DNA of 64,000 bases from Streptomyces sp. NBC_01445 (lineage in GTDB: Bacteria; Actinomycetota; Actinomycetes; Streptomycetales; Streptomycetaceae), in assembly GCF_035918235.1 (NCBI RefSeq), contig NZ_CP109485.1:7479001-7543000 (forward strand). Direction: 5' to 3'. Below are positions 40,216-47,512 of this stretch, piece after piece. Positions within the stretch are counted from its first letter, which is position 1. Every line of letters starts with the position of its first letter. Below the pieces are notes generated by a model. It did no database searches. It saw only the letters and a program-made list of their open reading frames with translations, and was not told the DNA's origin. The position numbers and the translations under genes are program-made.

Positions 40216-40229
40216 ACAGCCACAACTGA
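40216..40229 (+). repeat. 14-bp direct repeat, right copy
   Basis: This is the exact second copy of the dapD 3' end (39245-39258), 971 bp downstream, and precedes a strong terminator that might once have followed dapD directly. Confidence 0.9.
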
Positions 40230-40245
40230 CGCACCCCGCAACCGA

Positions 40246-40278
40246 AGTGGCCCGCACCGGCATCCGGTGCGGGCCACT
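40246..40278 (+). terminator. Terminator before the sigma factor gene
   Basis: AGTGGCCCGCACCGG (40246-40260) and CCGGTGCGGGCCACT (40264-40278) form a perfect 15-bp stem with a three-base loop. It ends transcription from the YGNG gene. Confidence 0.88.
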
Positions 40279-40399
40279 CGCGTCATCCCGCGCACAATGT
40301 CCCGCGCATTTCTTGCGCACGCAGGCATAGCGAGGGCGCACCGCGCGCGTCACAAGGAACAGCAGGGGGGCAGCAGGGCCGCCCGACGGGGAAGAGAAG

Positions 40400-41017
40400 G
40401 TGAAGATGGATGCGGGCAGGGAAGCACCAGCGGGGTATGCCGGGCAGACAGCGGGCGAGGCGGGCGCGGATCGCTGGGACAGCTTCCGCGAGTTCGTGGC
40501 GAGCAGGTCATCCGCGCTCCTGAGGACCGCGGTGCTCCTCAGCGGGGGCGACCGGCACGCCGCCGAGGACCTGCTCCAGAACGCGCTGATCAAGGCGGCC
40601 GGACGCTGGCACCGGATCGACGAACCGGAGGCCTACGTACGGAAGATCCTCTACCGCCAGCAGATCAGCAGATGGCGCCTGAAGTGGCGCGGACGGGAAC
40701 TGACTGTCGCCGAGCCGCCGGAGAGTCGTACAGGGGTCGACTCTTCCCACGCCGCCGACCTGCGCATCGTGATGCGCACCGCGCTCGCCAGGCTCACCGC
40801 CCGGCAGCGCACCGTACTCGTCCTGCGCTACTTCGAGGACCTGCCCGAGGCGGACGTCGCCCGCCTGCTCGGCTGTTCGGTGGGGACCGTGCGCTCGACC
40901 ACGCACCGCTCGCTCGCCAAGCTGCGCAGCCTCGCGCCCGAACTCGCCGCGCTCGGTCCGGCCGACGCCGAAGACCTGCCGTCCCGTGACTTCTCGCCCA
41001 TGGAGGTGCGTCCGTGA
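40400..41017 (+). CDS. ECF RNA polymerase sigma factor, SigE family
   Basis: The 205-residue sigma factor has region 2 (about 27-95; FREFVASRSSALLRTAVLL and HAAEDLLQNALIKAAGRW) and region 4 (about 125-180; LTARQRTVLVLRYFEDLPEA, then CSVGTVRSTTHRSLAKLR). It belongs to the streptomycete SigE-like family. GTG 40400 and ATG 40406 are both possible; AGAAGG lies five bases before the ATG. It overlaps the next gene by GTGA, so that membrane protein is its likely anti-sigma partner. Confidence 0.9.
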   Translation: MKMDAGREAPAGYAGQTAGEAGADRWDSFREFVASRSSALLRTAVLLSGGDRHAAEDLLQNALIKAAGRWHRIDEPEAYVRKILYRQQISRWRLKWRGRELTVAEPPESRTGVDSSHAADLRIVMRTALARLTARQRTVLVLRYFEDLPEADVARLLGCSVGTVRSTTHRSLAKLRSLAPELAALGPADAEDLPSRDFSPMEVRP

Positions 41018-42237
41018 ACGTCGATGAACTGCTCCGTGACGCACTGCGCGAACAGGCCGCCGACAGCGCGTCCGTGCCGTCCGACTTCGCCGACCGGGTG
41101 CTCGCCGTGCGGCACCGCCGCCGGGTCCGCACCATCGCGGGCGCCGCGGTCGCCACGGCGGCGGTCGTCGCCACCGCGGTTGCCGTGCCCGTCCTGAACT
41201 CGGGCGGCCAGGACGTACGCCCCGCGAGCCAGATGAACCAGAGCGACATCATCGCCCACCCGGACCAGTCACCGCCGCGGGACCTCATCGCGGCGGGGGA
41301 CACGGCGCTGGCCGCGTTCTCCACATACAAGACGGTCAAGCAGCCCAACCGGGACGCCGTCATGGAGCGCACCTACGGGCTGCTCAACCAGAAGACTGGC
41401 AAGTACGACAGGACCACGCGGTGGTCGTGGGTCGAGGTGGCGCCGGGGATGCGGACGGCCGCCGTCCTGGAGAAGCGGCTGCCCGTCGACCGCATCGGCC
41501 TGCTCGACCTGATGACCGGCAAGGTGGAGCGGTGGATCGAGCTCGACAAGGGCGTGGCCGGGGTGGAGTTCTCGCCGGACGGCAGGAAGCTCCTCGCCAC
41601 GACGTACGCCAAGAACCCCGACCACCTCTACTGGTCGCACAAGATGAACGTGAACGGCAAGGACGAGCCGGGGCCGGTCGCCAGCCGGACCGGGTTCACC
41701 GTCGTCGACGTCGCCTCCGGCAAGGCGGACTGGCACGAACGGCCTTTCTGGGAGGACAAGATGGGCTGGTCGCCGAACGCGCGCGCCGACCTCCGGTTCA
41801 GCCACGACGGCAAGCTCGTCTACGAGCAGATCCCGATGGCGCCGGACCGGATCTACTACGACCTGAACGGCCGCAAGGTGGCCACACCCGCCGTGGAGAA
41901 GCACGTGTCGTGGGCGGAGGCGGGGCTCTCGCCGGACGGCAAGCTCATCGGCGGTGAGTTCGCCGGCGAGGGCAACGAGATCGCCTCGGCGATCGTCGAC
42001 CCCCTCAGCGGCAGGATGGTCACCAAGGTGCCGGGGCAGCAACTGCTCGCCTGGGCCGACAACAAGCGGCTCATCGCCTGGGGCTGCGATCCCAAGAAGT
42101 GCAGCGGCAAGGGCGAGTTCCACAACCAGCTGCTCCTGCTCACCATCGGCAGCGACAAGGTCGTCCAGCTCAGCGACTTCCGTAAGGCGTCCGACGACTA
42201 CCCGGGCCGCTGGACACCGCAGTTCACTACGCGCTGA
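41014..42237 (+). CDS. Membrane-anchored partner (putative anti-sigma) with propeller-like domain
   Basis: The 407-residue protein has a short cytoplasmic N-terminal segment (1-38; MNVDELLRDALREQAADSAS), one membrane helix (about 40-62) and a large external part. That part has repeated FSPDGR/FSHDGK/LSPDGK motifs (near 188, 263 and 309), typical of WD40-like or TolB-like propellers. The GTGA overlap with the ECF gene and the topology fit an anti-sigma or co-sensor. No zinc-binding anti-sigma motif is visible, so the assignment rests on context. The 3' end overlaps the convergent dapA-like gene by 11 bases. Confidence 0.8.
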   Translation: MNVDELLRDALREQAADSASVPSDFADRVLAVRHRRRVRTIAGAAVATAAVVATAVAVPVLNSGGQDVRPASQMNQSDIIAHPDQSPPRDLIAAGDTALAAFSTYKTVKQPNRDAVMERTYGLLNQKTGKYDRTTRWSWVEVAPGMRTAAVLEKRLPVDRIGLLDLMTGKVERWIELDKGVAGVEFSPDGRKLLATTYAKNPDHLYWSHKMNVNGKDEPGPVASRTGFTVVDVASGKADWHERPFWEDKMGWSPNARADLRFSHDGKLVYEQIPMAPDRIYYDLNGRKVATPAVEKHVSWAEAGLSPDGKLIGGEFAGEGNEIASAIVDPLSGRMVTKVPGQQLLAWADNKRLIAWGCDPKKCSGKGEFHNQLLLLTIGSDKVVQLSDFRKASDDYPGRWTPQFTTR

Positions 42238-43198
42238 CGGAGGATGCGTCTGTCCGGCCGGGGGCCCGGGGGTTGTCCCCCGGGACGGCACCGCACCACG
42301 CGTTGGCGAAGCTCTCGTACGCGGTCAGCAGCCCGTCGGTCACCTCGTGGCCGGCGGGCCGCAGTGGTGCGCGGACAGGGCCGGCGGGCAGGCCGAGCGC
42401 GCCGAGCAGCGCCTTCGCGGTGACCGTGCCCGGCAGGCCGGACGCCATCATCAACTCCACGAGCGGCGCCGCCAGTTGCTGCCGCCGGGCCGCCTCCCGG
42501 GTGTCGCCCGCGTCGAAGGTGTCCAGGACGGCCCGCAGCGCGCGCGGCGCCACGTTCGCGACCGTCGACACGAAGCCCGCCCCGCCCACCGCGTACAGCG
42601 GAAGCGCGAACTCCTCGCAGCCCGCGTAGTACGCGAGACCGGTCGCGCCGAGCACCTTCTGCGTGCCGAGCATGTCGTACGCGCAGTCCTTGACGGCCAC
42701 GATCCGGGGGTGGGACGCCAGCCGGATCAGGGTGTCCGGCTCGATGCGCGTGCCGGTGCGGCCCGGGATGTCGTACAGCATCACCGGCAGCCCCGACGCG
42801 TCCGCGATCTCGCGGAAGTGCGCCTCCAGGGCGTCCTGCGGAGGGCGGCTGTAGTACGGACTGACGACCAACAGGCCGTCCGCGCCCGCCTTTTCGGCAC
42901 CGGCCGCCAGCTCCACGGAGTGCCGCGTGTCCGCCGTGCCGATGCCCGCGACGACCGGGACCCGCTCCCCGACCGCGTGCTTCACGGCCCGCACGAGCGC
43001 CGCCTTCTCCTCGTCCGACGTCGTCGGGGACTCGCCGGTGGTGCCGGACAGGACCAGGCCCTCACAGCCCTCGGCCACCAGATGGGCCGCCAGGCGCTGC
43101 GCGCCGTCCAGGTCCAGGGCGCCGTCGTCGGCGAACGGCGTGACCATGGCGCACAGGGCGCGGCCGAAGGGCGGGTGCGGGGAGTTCGCGAGGCTCAT
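42227..43198 (-). CDS. 4-hydroxy-tetrahydrodipicolinate synthase family protein (dapA paralogue)
   Basis: The 323-residue protein is a DapA/N-acetylneuraminate-lyase-type aldolase. GTTGESPTTSDEE is near residue 52, the catalytic tyrosine in VSPYYSRPP near 119 and the Schiff-base lysine in RIVAVKDCAYDM near 171. It could make tetrahydrodipicolinate for the DapD step encoded nearby, or be a paralogue with another aldehyde substrate. Its last 20 residues (GAVPGDNPRAPGRTDASSVSA from about 303) are encoded by a dispersed GC palindrome and look like an acquired tail; the gene end overlaps the convergent neighbour. Confidence 0.85.
   Translation of the reverse strand: MSLANSPHPPFGRALCAMVTPFADDGALDLDGAQRLAAHLVAEGCEGLVLSGTTGESPTTSDEEKAALVRAVKHAVGERVPVVAGIGTADTRHSVELAAGAEKAGADGLLVVSPYYSRPPQDALEAHFREIADASGLPVMLYDIPGRTGTRIEPDTLIRLASHPRIVAVKDCAYDMLGTQKVLGATGLAYYAGCEEFALPLYAVGGAGFVSTVANVAPRALRAVLDTFDAGDTREAARRQQLAAPLVELMMASGLPGTVTAKALLGALGLPAGPVRAPLRPAGHEVTDGLLTAYESFANAWCGAVPGDNPRAPGRTDASSVSA
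42254..42285 (+). repeat. Dispersed GC-palindromic element, copy 3
   Basis: This is the exact reverse complement of 25786-25817. Here it lies inside the 3' end of the dapA-like gene, between convergent genes, and probably acts as a terminator. Confidence 0.9.
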
Positions 43199-43403
43199 AG
43201 GTGCAGTCTCGGCGCCCTAACCGTGCAGCTCCACTTAATTCTTCTACGAGGTAGTGGCAAGTCTTGCTTAGCAGTCGAGGGTGCATGGCCGAGTTCCGAC
43301 GGGATATTGGCCGAGGGCCGACCTTCAGGAAATGCACCCGGATTCCGAATTATCAGAGAGAAGTTGCACGTATGCGTAGACATATAAAACGTATAAGGAT
43401 CCC

Positions 43404-43643
43404 GTGGTGCGTGACGTCGTCCTGGCCCTCGCCGTTCCCCTGCTGATCTGTGCGAGTGGCGTCTACGCCGCGTGTGACGGCTGGTGGCGCCGCAGGCACC
43501 CCGCGCCGGCCCCGCACTCACATGCCGGACGCCGCCTCGCCGCCGAACGGGCGGTGGCCGACGCGGAGGCGATCGTGGCCGACCGGTACGCGATCCTCGC
43601 CGAGGCGGAGCACAGCGCCGCGCGGCTCGGGGGGCAGCAGTAG
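43404..43643 (+). CDS. Small membrane protein, 79 aa
   Basis: I do not recognise a family. The protein begins with one membrane helix (VVLALAVPLLICASGVYAAC, residues 5-24), then a basic patch WWRRRH and an Ala/Glu-rich helical tail (about 43-79). Tandem GTG codons at 43404 and 43407 compete; AAGGA at 43395-43399 suits the second slightly better. The upstream 60 bases are unusually AT-rich (CATATAAAACGTATAAGG) and probably hold its promoter. A very strong terminator begins at the stop codon, supporting a real gene. Confidence 0.6.
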   Translation: MVRDVVLALAVPLLICASGVYAACDGWWRRRHPAPAPHSHAGRRLAAERAVADAEAIVADRYAILAEAEHSAARLGGQQ

Positions 43644-43685
43644 GGCGGGGCGCCCACTCCCTGTCGGTGAGTGGGCGCCCCGCCC
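43643..43685. terminator. 17-bp bidirectional terminator
   Basis: GGGCGGGGCGCCCACTC (43643-43659) pairs perfectly with GAGTGGGCGCCCCGCCC (43669-43685). It starts on the last base of the stop codon of the small membrane protein and faces the convergent ABC permease. Confidence 0.9.
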
Positions 43686-43708
43686 TTGTGCGTTCCTGTG
43701 CTCAGTGC

Positions 43709-44503
43709 TCAGCGCTTACCGATGCTGTTGAAGAGCGAGCGCGACCAGACGTAGCCGAGTACGGCCAGCGCCACGCACCAGGCCACGGCCAGCCACCCGT
43801 TGTTGCCGATCTCGGTGCCGAGCAGCAGTCCGCGCACCGTCTCGATGGCCGGGGTGAACGGCTGGTACTCGGCGATCGGCTGGAACCAGCCCGGCATCGC
43901 GTCGACCGGCACGAAGGCGCTGGACAGGAGCGGCAGGACCATCAGAGGCATGGCGTTGTTGCTGGCCGCCTCGGCGTTCGGGCTGGAGAGGCCCATCCCG
44001 ACCGCGATCCACGTGAGCGCCAGGGAGACGAGCGCCAGCAGTCCGACCGCGAGGATCCACTCCAGGACGGTGGCGTCAGTGGCGCGGAACCCGATCGCCA
44101 CGGCGACGGCCCCGACGAGCACCACGCTCATCACGCATTGCAGCACGCTCCCGACGACGTGCCCGATGAGCACCGACCCGCGGTGGATCGACATCGTACG
44201 GAAGCGGGCGATGATGCCCTCGGTCATGTCCATGGAGACGGATACCGCGCTGCCGATCGTGGTGCCGCCGATGGTCAGCATCAGGATGCCCGGGACGAGA
44301 TAGGCGATGTACGCGGAGCGGTCCGCACCGCCGCCGCTGATGCCCGCGCTCATCACGTCCCCGAAGATGTAGACGAAGAGCAGCAGCAGCACGACCGGCG
44401 TGAGCAGCAGATTCAGCGTCATGGAGGGGTAGCGCCGCGCGTGCAGGAGGTTGCGGCGCAGCATCGTGGACGAGTCGCGCACGGCGAGGGACAGGGAGCT
44501 CAT
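43709..44503 (-). CDS. ABC-2 (DrrB-like) exporter permease
   Basis: The 264-residue protein has six predicted helices and the DrrB-type core: TMLRRNLLHARRYPSMTLNL near residue 13 and SSAFVPVDAMPGWFQPIAEYQPFTP (from about 193, written in part). It overlaps the ATPase gene by ATGA. DrrAB-type pairs export hydrophobic drugs or lipids; the substrate here is unknown. It is the last gene of the cluster with the RHH regulator and DUF4097 protein. Confidence 0.9.
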   Translation of the reverse strand: MSSLSLAVRDSSTMLRRNLLHARRYPSMTLNLLLTPVVLLLLFVYIFGDVMSAGISGGGADRSAYIAYLVPGILMLTIGGTTIGSAVSVSMDMTEGIIARFRTMSIHRGSVLIGHVVGSVLQCVMSVVLVGAVAVAIGFRATDATVLEWILAVGLLALVSLALTWIAVGMGLSSPNAEAASNNAMPLMVLPLLSSAFVPVDAMPGWFQPIAEYQPFTPAIETVRGLLLGTEIGNNGWLAVAWCVALAVLGYVWSRSLFNSIGKR

Positions 44504-45555
44504 CGGGCGTCCTCCTTGGGCTGGTTCGGCTGGTTCGGCTGGTTCGGCTGGTTCGGCTGGTTCGGCTGGTTCGGCTGGGCGGGCACGCCGGCGCCGCCGG
44601 TCAGGGCGAAGAACACGTCGTCGAGGTCGGGGGTGTGCACGGTCAGCTCGTCCGCCTCGATGGCGGCGGCGTCCAGCCAGTCGAGGATGGAGCGCAGCTC
44701 GCGCTGGCTGCCGTCGCTGGGGAGCTGCAGCGCGAGGGCCTCGTCGTCCCGATGGGCCTCGCGCAGTGAGAGGGCGGCGGCCTGGTAGGCGTCCGGGTCG
44801 GTGAAGCGGAGCCGTACGTGTCCGCCGGGGATGAGCCGCTTGAGTTCCTCGGCGGTGCCCTCGGCGGCGATCTTGCCGTCGTTGAGTACGGCGATGCGGT
44901 CGGCGAGCTCGTCGGCCTCATCCAGGTACTGGGTGGTGAGGAAGACGGTGACGCCGTCGGAGACCAGCTCTCGGATGATGCCCCACATGTTGTGACGGGC
45001 GCGCGGGTCGAGGCCGGTGGTGGGCTCGTCGAGGAAGATGATCCGCGGGCTGCCGACCAGCGTCATGGCGATGTCCAGGCGGCGCTTCATGCCGCCGGAG
45101 TAGGTGGAGGCGGGCTTCTTCGCGGCGTCGGTCAGGTCGAACCGCGCCAGCAACTCGGCGGCGACCCGCCGCCCCTCACGCTTGGACAGGTGGTGCAGGT
45201 CCGCCATGAGGAACATGTTCTCCTCGCCGGTGATCAGCCCGTCGACGGCGGAGAACTGCCCGGTCACGCCGATCGCGGCACGCACGCCTTCCGGCGAAGT
45301 GGCGACGTCGTGGCCCGCGACCTGGGCCTGGCCACCGTCGGCGGAGATGAGCGTGGACAGGATCTGCACGGCAGTGGTCTTGCCCGCGCCGTTCGGCCCG
45401 AGCAGTGCGAACACGGTGCCGGTCGGGATGTGCAGGTCGATGCCGTCGAGGACGGTCTTGTCGCCGTACGACTTGCGCAGATCGGCGGTGGAGACGGCGG
45501 CGGGCGGTTGCTGGCCGTTGCCCAGCCTGGGCGTGGGCATGACAGACGAAGGCAT
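44500..45555 (-). CDS. DrrA-like ABC exporter ATPase with QPN-repeat tail
   Basis: The 351-residue ATPase has Walker A LLGPNGAGKTT near residue 52, signature YSGGMKRRLD near 149 and Walker B IIFLDEPTTGLDP near 169. The drug-resistance ATPase-1 C-terminal domain ends in PDLDDVFFALTGG. After that domain comes an odd tail: six QPN tripeptides then QPKEDAR (about 325-351), encoded by a 9-bp tandem repeat. It overlaps the permease gene by ATGA. A start at ATG 45555 is used; ATG 45540 (MPTPRLG) is close behind and also plausible. Confidence 0.9.
   Translation of the reverse strand: MPSSVMPTPRLGNGQQPPAAVSTADLRKSYGDKTVLDGIDLHIPTGTVFALLGPNGAGKTTAVQILSTLISADGGQAQVAGHDVATSPEGVRAAIGVTGQFSAVDGLITGEENMFLMADLHHLSKREGRRVAAELLARFDLTDAAKKPASTYSGGMKRRLDIAMTLVGSPRIIFLDEPTTGLDPRARHNMWGIIRELVSDGVTVFLTTQYLDEADELADRIAVLNDGKIAAEGTAEELKRLIPGGHVRLRFTDPDAYQAAALSLREAHRDDEALALQLPSDGSQRELRSILDWLDAAAIEADELTVHTPDLDDVFFALTGGAGVPAQPNQPNQPNQPNQPNQPNQPKEDAR
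44521..44576 (-). repeat. 9-bp tandem repeat encoding (QPN)6
   Basis: Six contiguous perfect copies of GGTTCGGCT (plus strand) lie in the 3' end of the ATPase gene. Copy-number change would keep the frame, so length polymorphism between strains is expected. Confidence 0.95.
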
Positions 45556-45636
45556 GGAGCCCTCCCAATCGAAGGCGTGGTGGCGGTGGGGTGATGAGCG
45601 GTGAAGTGGCCGGTGGCGTCAGGAAGTTGGGGCGGG

Positions 45637-46494
45637 TCAGGCCCGGGCTCGGCGGATGTCGATGTTGCCGAACTTGGTCCGGGCGCGGACCTCGACGGTG
45701 TCCTCGGACTTGTCGGGGCCGTCGGAGGTGCCGAGCCCGTTGTGCACCTGGCCGGCGGCCGAGCTCACGTCGAGCCAGGCGGCCGTGCCCCCGCGGATGC
45801 CGATCTCGATGGCGCCGTAGGAGGTCTCCAGCTGGATGGTGCCGCGGGCGACTTCGTCGACGCGCAGGGCGCCGTGGGCGGTGGTGGCCGCGACCGAGCC
45901 CTCTGCGCGCCCGACGAAGATGTCACCGTGGGCGCCGTTCACGCGCAGATCGCCCAGGGCGTCGCCGACGGTCGTGGTGCCGGATGAGTTCTTCAGGACG
46001 GCCTGACCGTCGACGGTGCCGAGGCGCACGCTGCCGGAGCTGGTGGTGATCTCGGCGGACCCCTGGACATGGTCCACGGTGACGCTGCCGTGGGACGCGG
46101 CCAGGTGCAGCGGGCCGCTGGTCTCGAGGCGGACATCGCCCGACGAGGTCTTCACGCGGACCTCGCCGAGCCGGCCCTCACCGTTCACCTGGGTCCAGGC
46201 GCCGGCCACCTCCACCTGCGAGCCCGTGGGCAGCTCGACCGTCACGTCGACGACTCCGGAGGGGCCGATGAGGCGGCGGCCCTTGGGTGTCCTGATGGTC
46301 AACAGGCCGCTCGCGTACCGCACTTCGGTCTGCTCGGCGGCCCGCACGTGCTGGTCCTTCTTCGGGTCGCGCGGCTGCACGTCGACGAGGGTGTCGAGCC
46401 GGTCGGTGGCGATGAACCGGATGGACCCGGCTTCCACGTGGGCGGTGGCCGAGATCGGCTCGGGAGTGTCGAAAGGAGCGTCGAAAGAAGGCAT
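45637..46494 (-). CDS. DUF4097-family beta-helix protein
   Basis: The 285-residue protein consists of repeated beta segments (VKTSSGDVRLETSGPLHLAA, ITTSSGSVRLGTVDGQAVL, NSSGTTTVGDALGDLRVNG, LETSYGAIEIGIRGG), the signature of DUF4097/adhesin-like families. There is no signal peptide, so it is predicted to be cytoplasmic. ATG 46494 (MPSFDAPFDT) is chosen; the frame upstream is not conserved in style. It lies between the RHH regulator and the ABC exporter on the same strand. The function is unknown, but linkage of DUF4097 proteins to regulators and transporters is common in actinobacteria. Confidence 0.8.
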   Translation of the reverse strand: MPSFDAPFDTPEPISATAHVEAGSIRFIATDRLDTLVDVQPRDPKKDQHVRAAEQTEVRYASGLLTIRTPKGRRLIGPSGVVDVTVELPTGSQVEVAGAWTQVNGEGRLGEVRVKTSSGDVRLETSGPLHLAASHGSVTVDHVQGSAEITTSSGSVRLGTVDGQAVLKNSSGTTTVGDALGDLRVNGAHGDIFVGRAEGSVAATTAHGALRVDEVARGTIQLETSYGAIEIGIRGGTAAWLDVSSAAGQVHNGLGTSDGPDKSEDTVEVRARTKFGNIDIRRARA

Positions 46495-46559
46495 GGCTGT
46501 CCCGTCCTCTTGGGTCTCAGGGTGAAGTTCCGGGTGAATTCGGGCGGGCGGAGGCGCGG

Positions 46560-47111
46560 TCAGCGCACCCAGCCCGTGAAGCTCTGTCCGACGGTGCGGG
46601 TGGTGCGGGTGGCTTTGGTGCCTCCCGGCGCACGTGGCGGGGTGCCGCCGTCGACCGCGGCCGACACGGCTCGTACCAGCCACGCGTTGACCGACAGGCC
46701 CTCGCGGTTCGCGGCCTCCTCGGCGCGCGTCTTGAGGTGGGCGGGCAGGCGCAGATTGACCCGGGCGGTGCCGCCGTCGTCGCCGTCGGCGGGTGCCGGG
46801 GCCGGCGCCTTGAGGGGCTCGGCGGGCCCGCTCCGGTCCTCGTACGACGCCTCGTACGCCTCGTCGGTCGCCGGCCGCGTCACCACGAAGTCGGGGTCGA
46901 GCCCGCGCAGTCGTACGTCGACCGAGCCGGGGGCGAGTTCACGGGTGATCTCGTCCATCGCGGCGGAGAGCACATTGAGCATCGTCAGGCGGGTCGCCGA
47001 CTCCAGGGGAGCGGTGAGCCGTTCGGCCAGCTCGCGGGCTTCTTCACCGCCGGCTTCGGCGGCCACCGCGAGTTCGCGGCGGAGGTTGTCGACATACGGC
47101 GTGAGGTCCAT
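46560..47111 (-). CDS. Ribbon-helix-helix type regulator
   Basis: The 183-residue protein has a helical N-terminal domain (about 1-60), an acidic Ala/Pro-rich linker (about 88-112) and a C-terminal ribbon-helix-helix domain (ARVNLRLPAHLKTRAEEAAN, then REGLSVNAWLVRAVSAAV, about 115-152). The last 30 residues are basic. RHH proteins with HicB/Arc-like domains usually bind tandem or inverted repeats before their own gene. Two clusters of TGGCRCC half-sites with identical spacing lie at its start codon and about 150 bp upstream. It heads the cluster with DUF4097 and ABC genes. Confidence 0.8.
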   Translation of the reverse strand: MDLTPYVDNLRRELAVAAEAGGEEARELAERLTAPLESATRLTMLNVLSAAMDEITRELAPGSVDVRLRGLDPDFVVTRPATDEAYEASYEDRSGPAEPLKAPAPAPADGDDGGTARVNLRLPAHLKTRAEEAANREGLSVNAWLVRAVSAAVDGGTPPRAPGGTKATRTTRTVGQSFTGWVR

Positions 47112-47141
47112 GACGCCATAGTGGCACCATCATGGCGCCAT
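47111..47141. promoter_or_regulatory. Operator-like cluster 1 before the RHH gene
   Basis: Half-sites TGACGCCAT (47111), TGGCACCAT (47122) and TGGCGCCAT (47132) begin 11 and 10 bp apart, one per helical turn, and the third forms the perfect palindrome ATGGCGCCAT. The cluster touches the start codon of the RHH gene. Confidence 0.65.
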
Positions 47142-47259
47142 ACGCAAGTGAGGCAGGGGAGTGATTGCAGAGTGAAGGCGGAGGAGTGGCTTTGACCTGC
47201 GGAAACGTGCTGGCGTCGAGTTGTGTCAAAGCGGTGCCACACCGGGTCGTGTCCACTCT

Positions 47260-47289
47260 GGCACCCCAAATGGCGCCATGTGGCGCCAC
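47260..47289. promoter_or_regulatory. Operator-like cluster 2
   Basis: TGGCACCCC (47260), TGGCGCCAT (47271) and TGGCGCCAC (47281) repeat the 11/10-bp spacing of the cluster at 47111, 149 bp away. Confidence 0.6.
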
Positions 47290-47303
47290 CGCGATCCGCC
47301 CTG

Positions 47304-47432
47304 GGCGGGGCCACGGTCGTCACCTACGCGGAGTGGACCGGCGCGGAGGCCCATGACGCGACACTCGCCGTCCCTGGCGCGACCGGCCGCTACAGGCTCG
47401 CGCTGAGCCTCGTGCCGGGGCCGGCCGCGTAA
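47304..47432 (+). pseudogene. 3' remnant of an antibiotic biosynthesis monooxygenase-like gene
   Basis: About 42 codons read GGATVVTYAEWTGAEAHDAT, then LAVPGATGRYRLALSLVPGPAA and a stop. This resembles the C-terminal half of small ABM-fold proteins (VLTYAQWTSEEAH... followed by a YRL strand). No in-frame start or N-terminal half is present: the upstream sequence is the operator cluster. It is probably a truncated relic. The assignment rests on motif memory and is moderate. Confidence 0.5.
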
Positions 47433-47512
47433 CGACGTCCGTCGGGCGGCCGCGACTCACCGAACAATCAAGTCGCCTGGACAAAAAAAGTTTTCGGTGC
47501 GACCGTGGAGTC

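Larger units (their letters stand above)
47112..47512. other. 401-bp region between the RHH regulator and ArsR-type gene
   Basis: The region holds the two operator-like clusters, a 3' remnant of a monooxygenase-like gene (47304-47432) and, near 47480, an A-rich stretch just before the next gene. No intact gene is apparent. Confidence 0.6.

Noticed and set aside
40400..42237. Zinc-binding anti-sigma (ZAS) motif in the sigma partner
   Set aside because: No HxxxCxxC is present in the N-terminal segment; the anti-sigma role rests on overlap and topology only.
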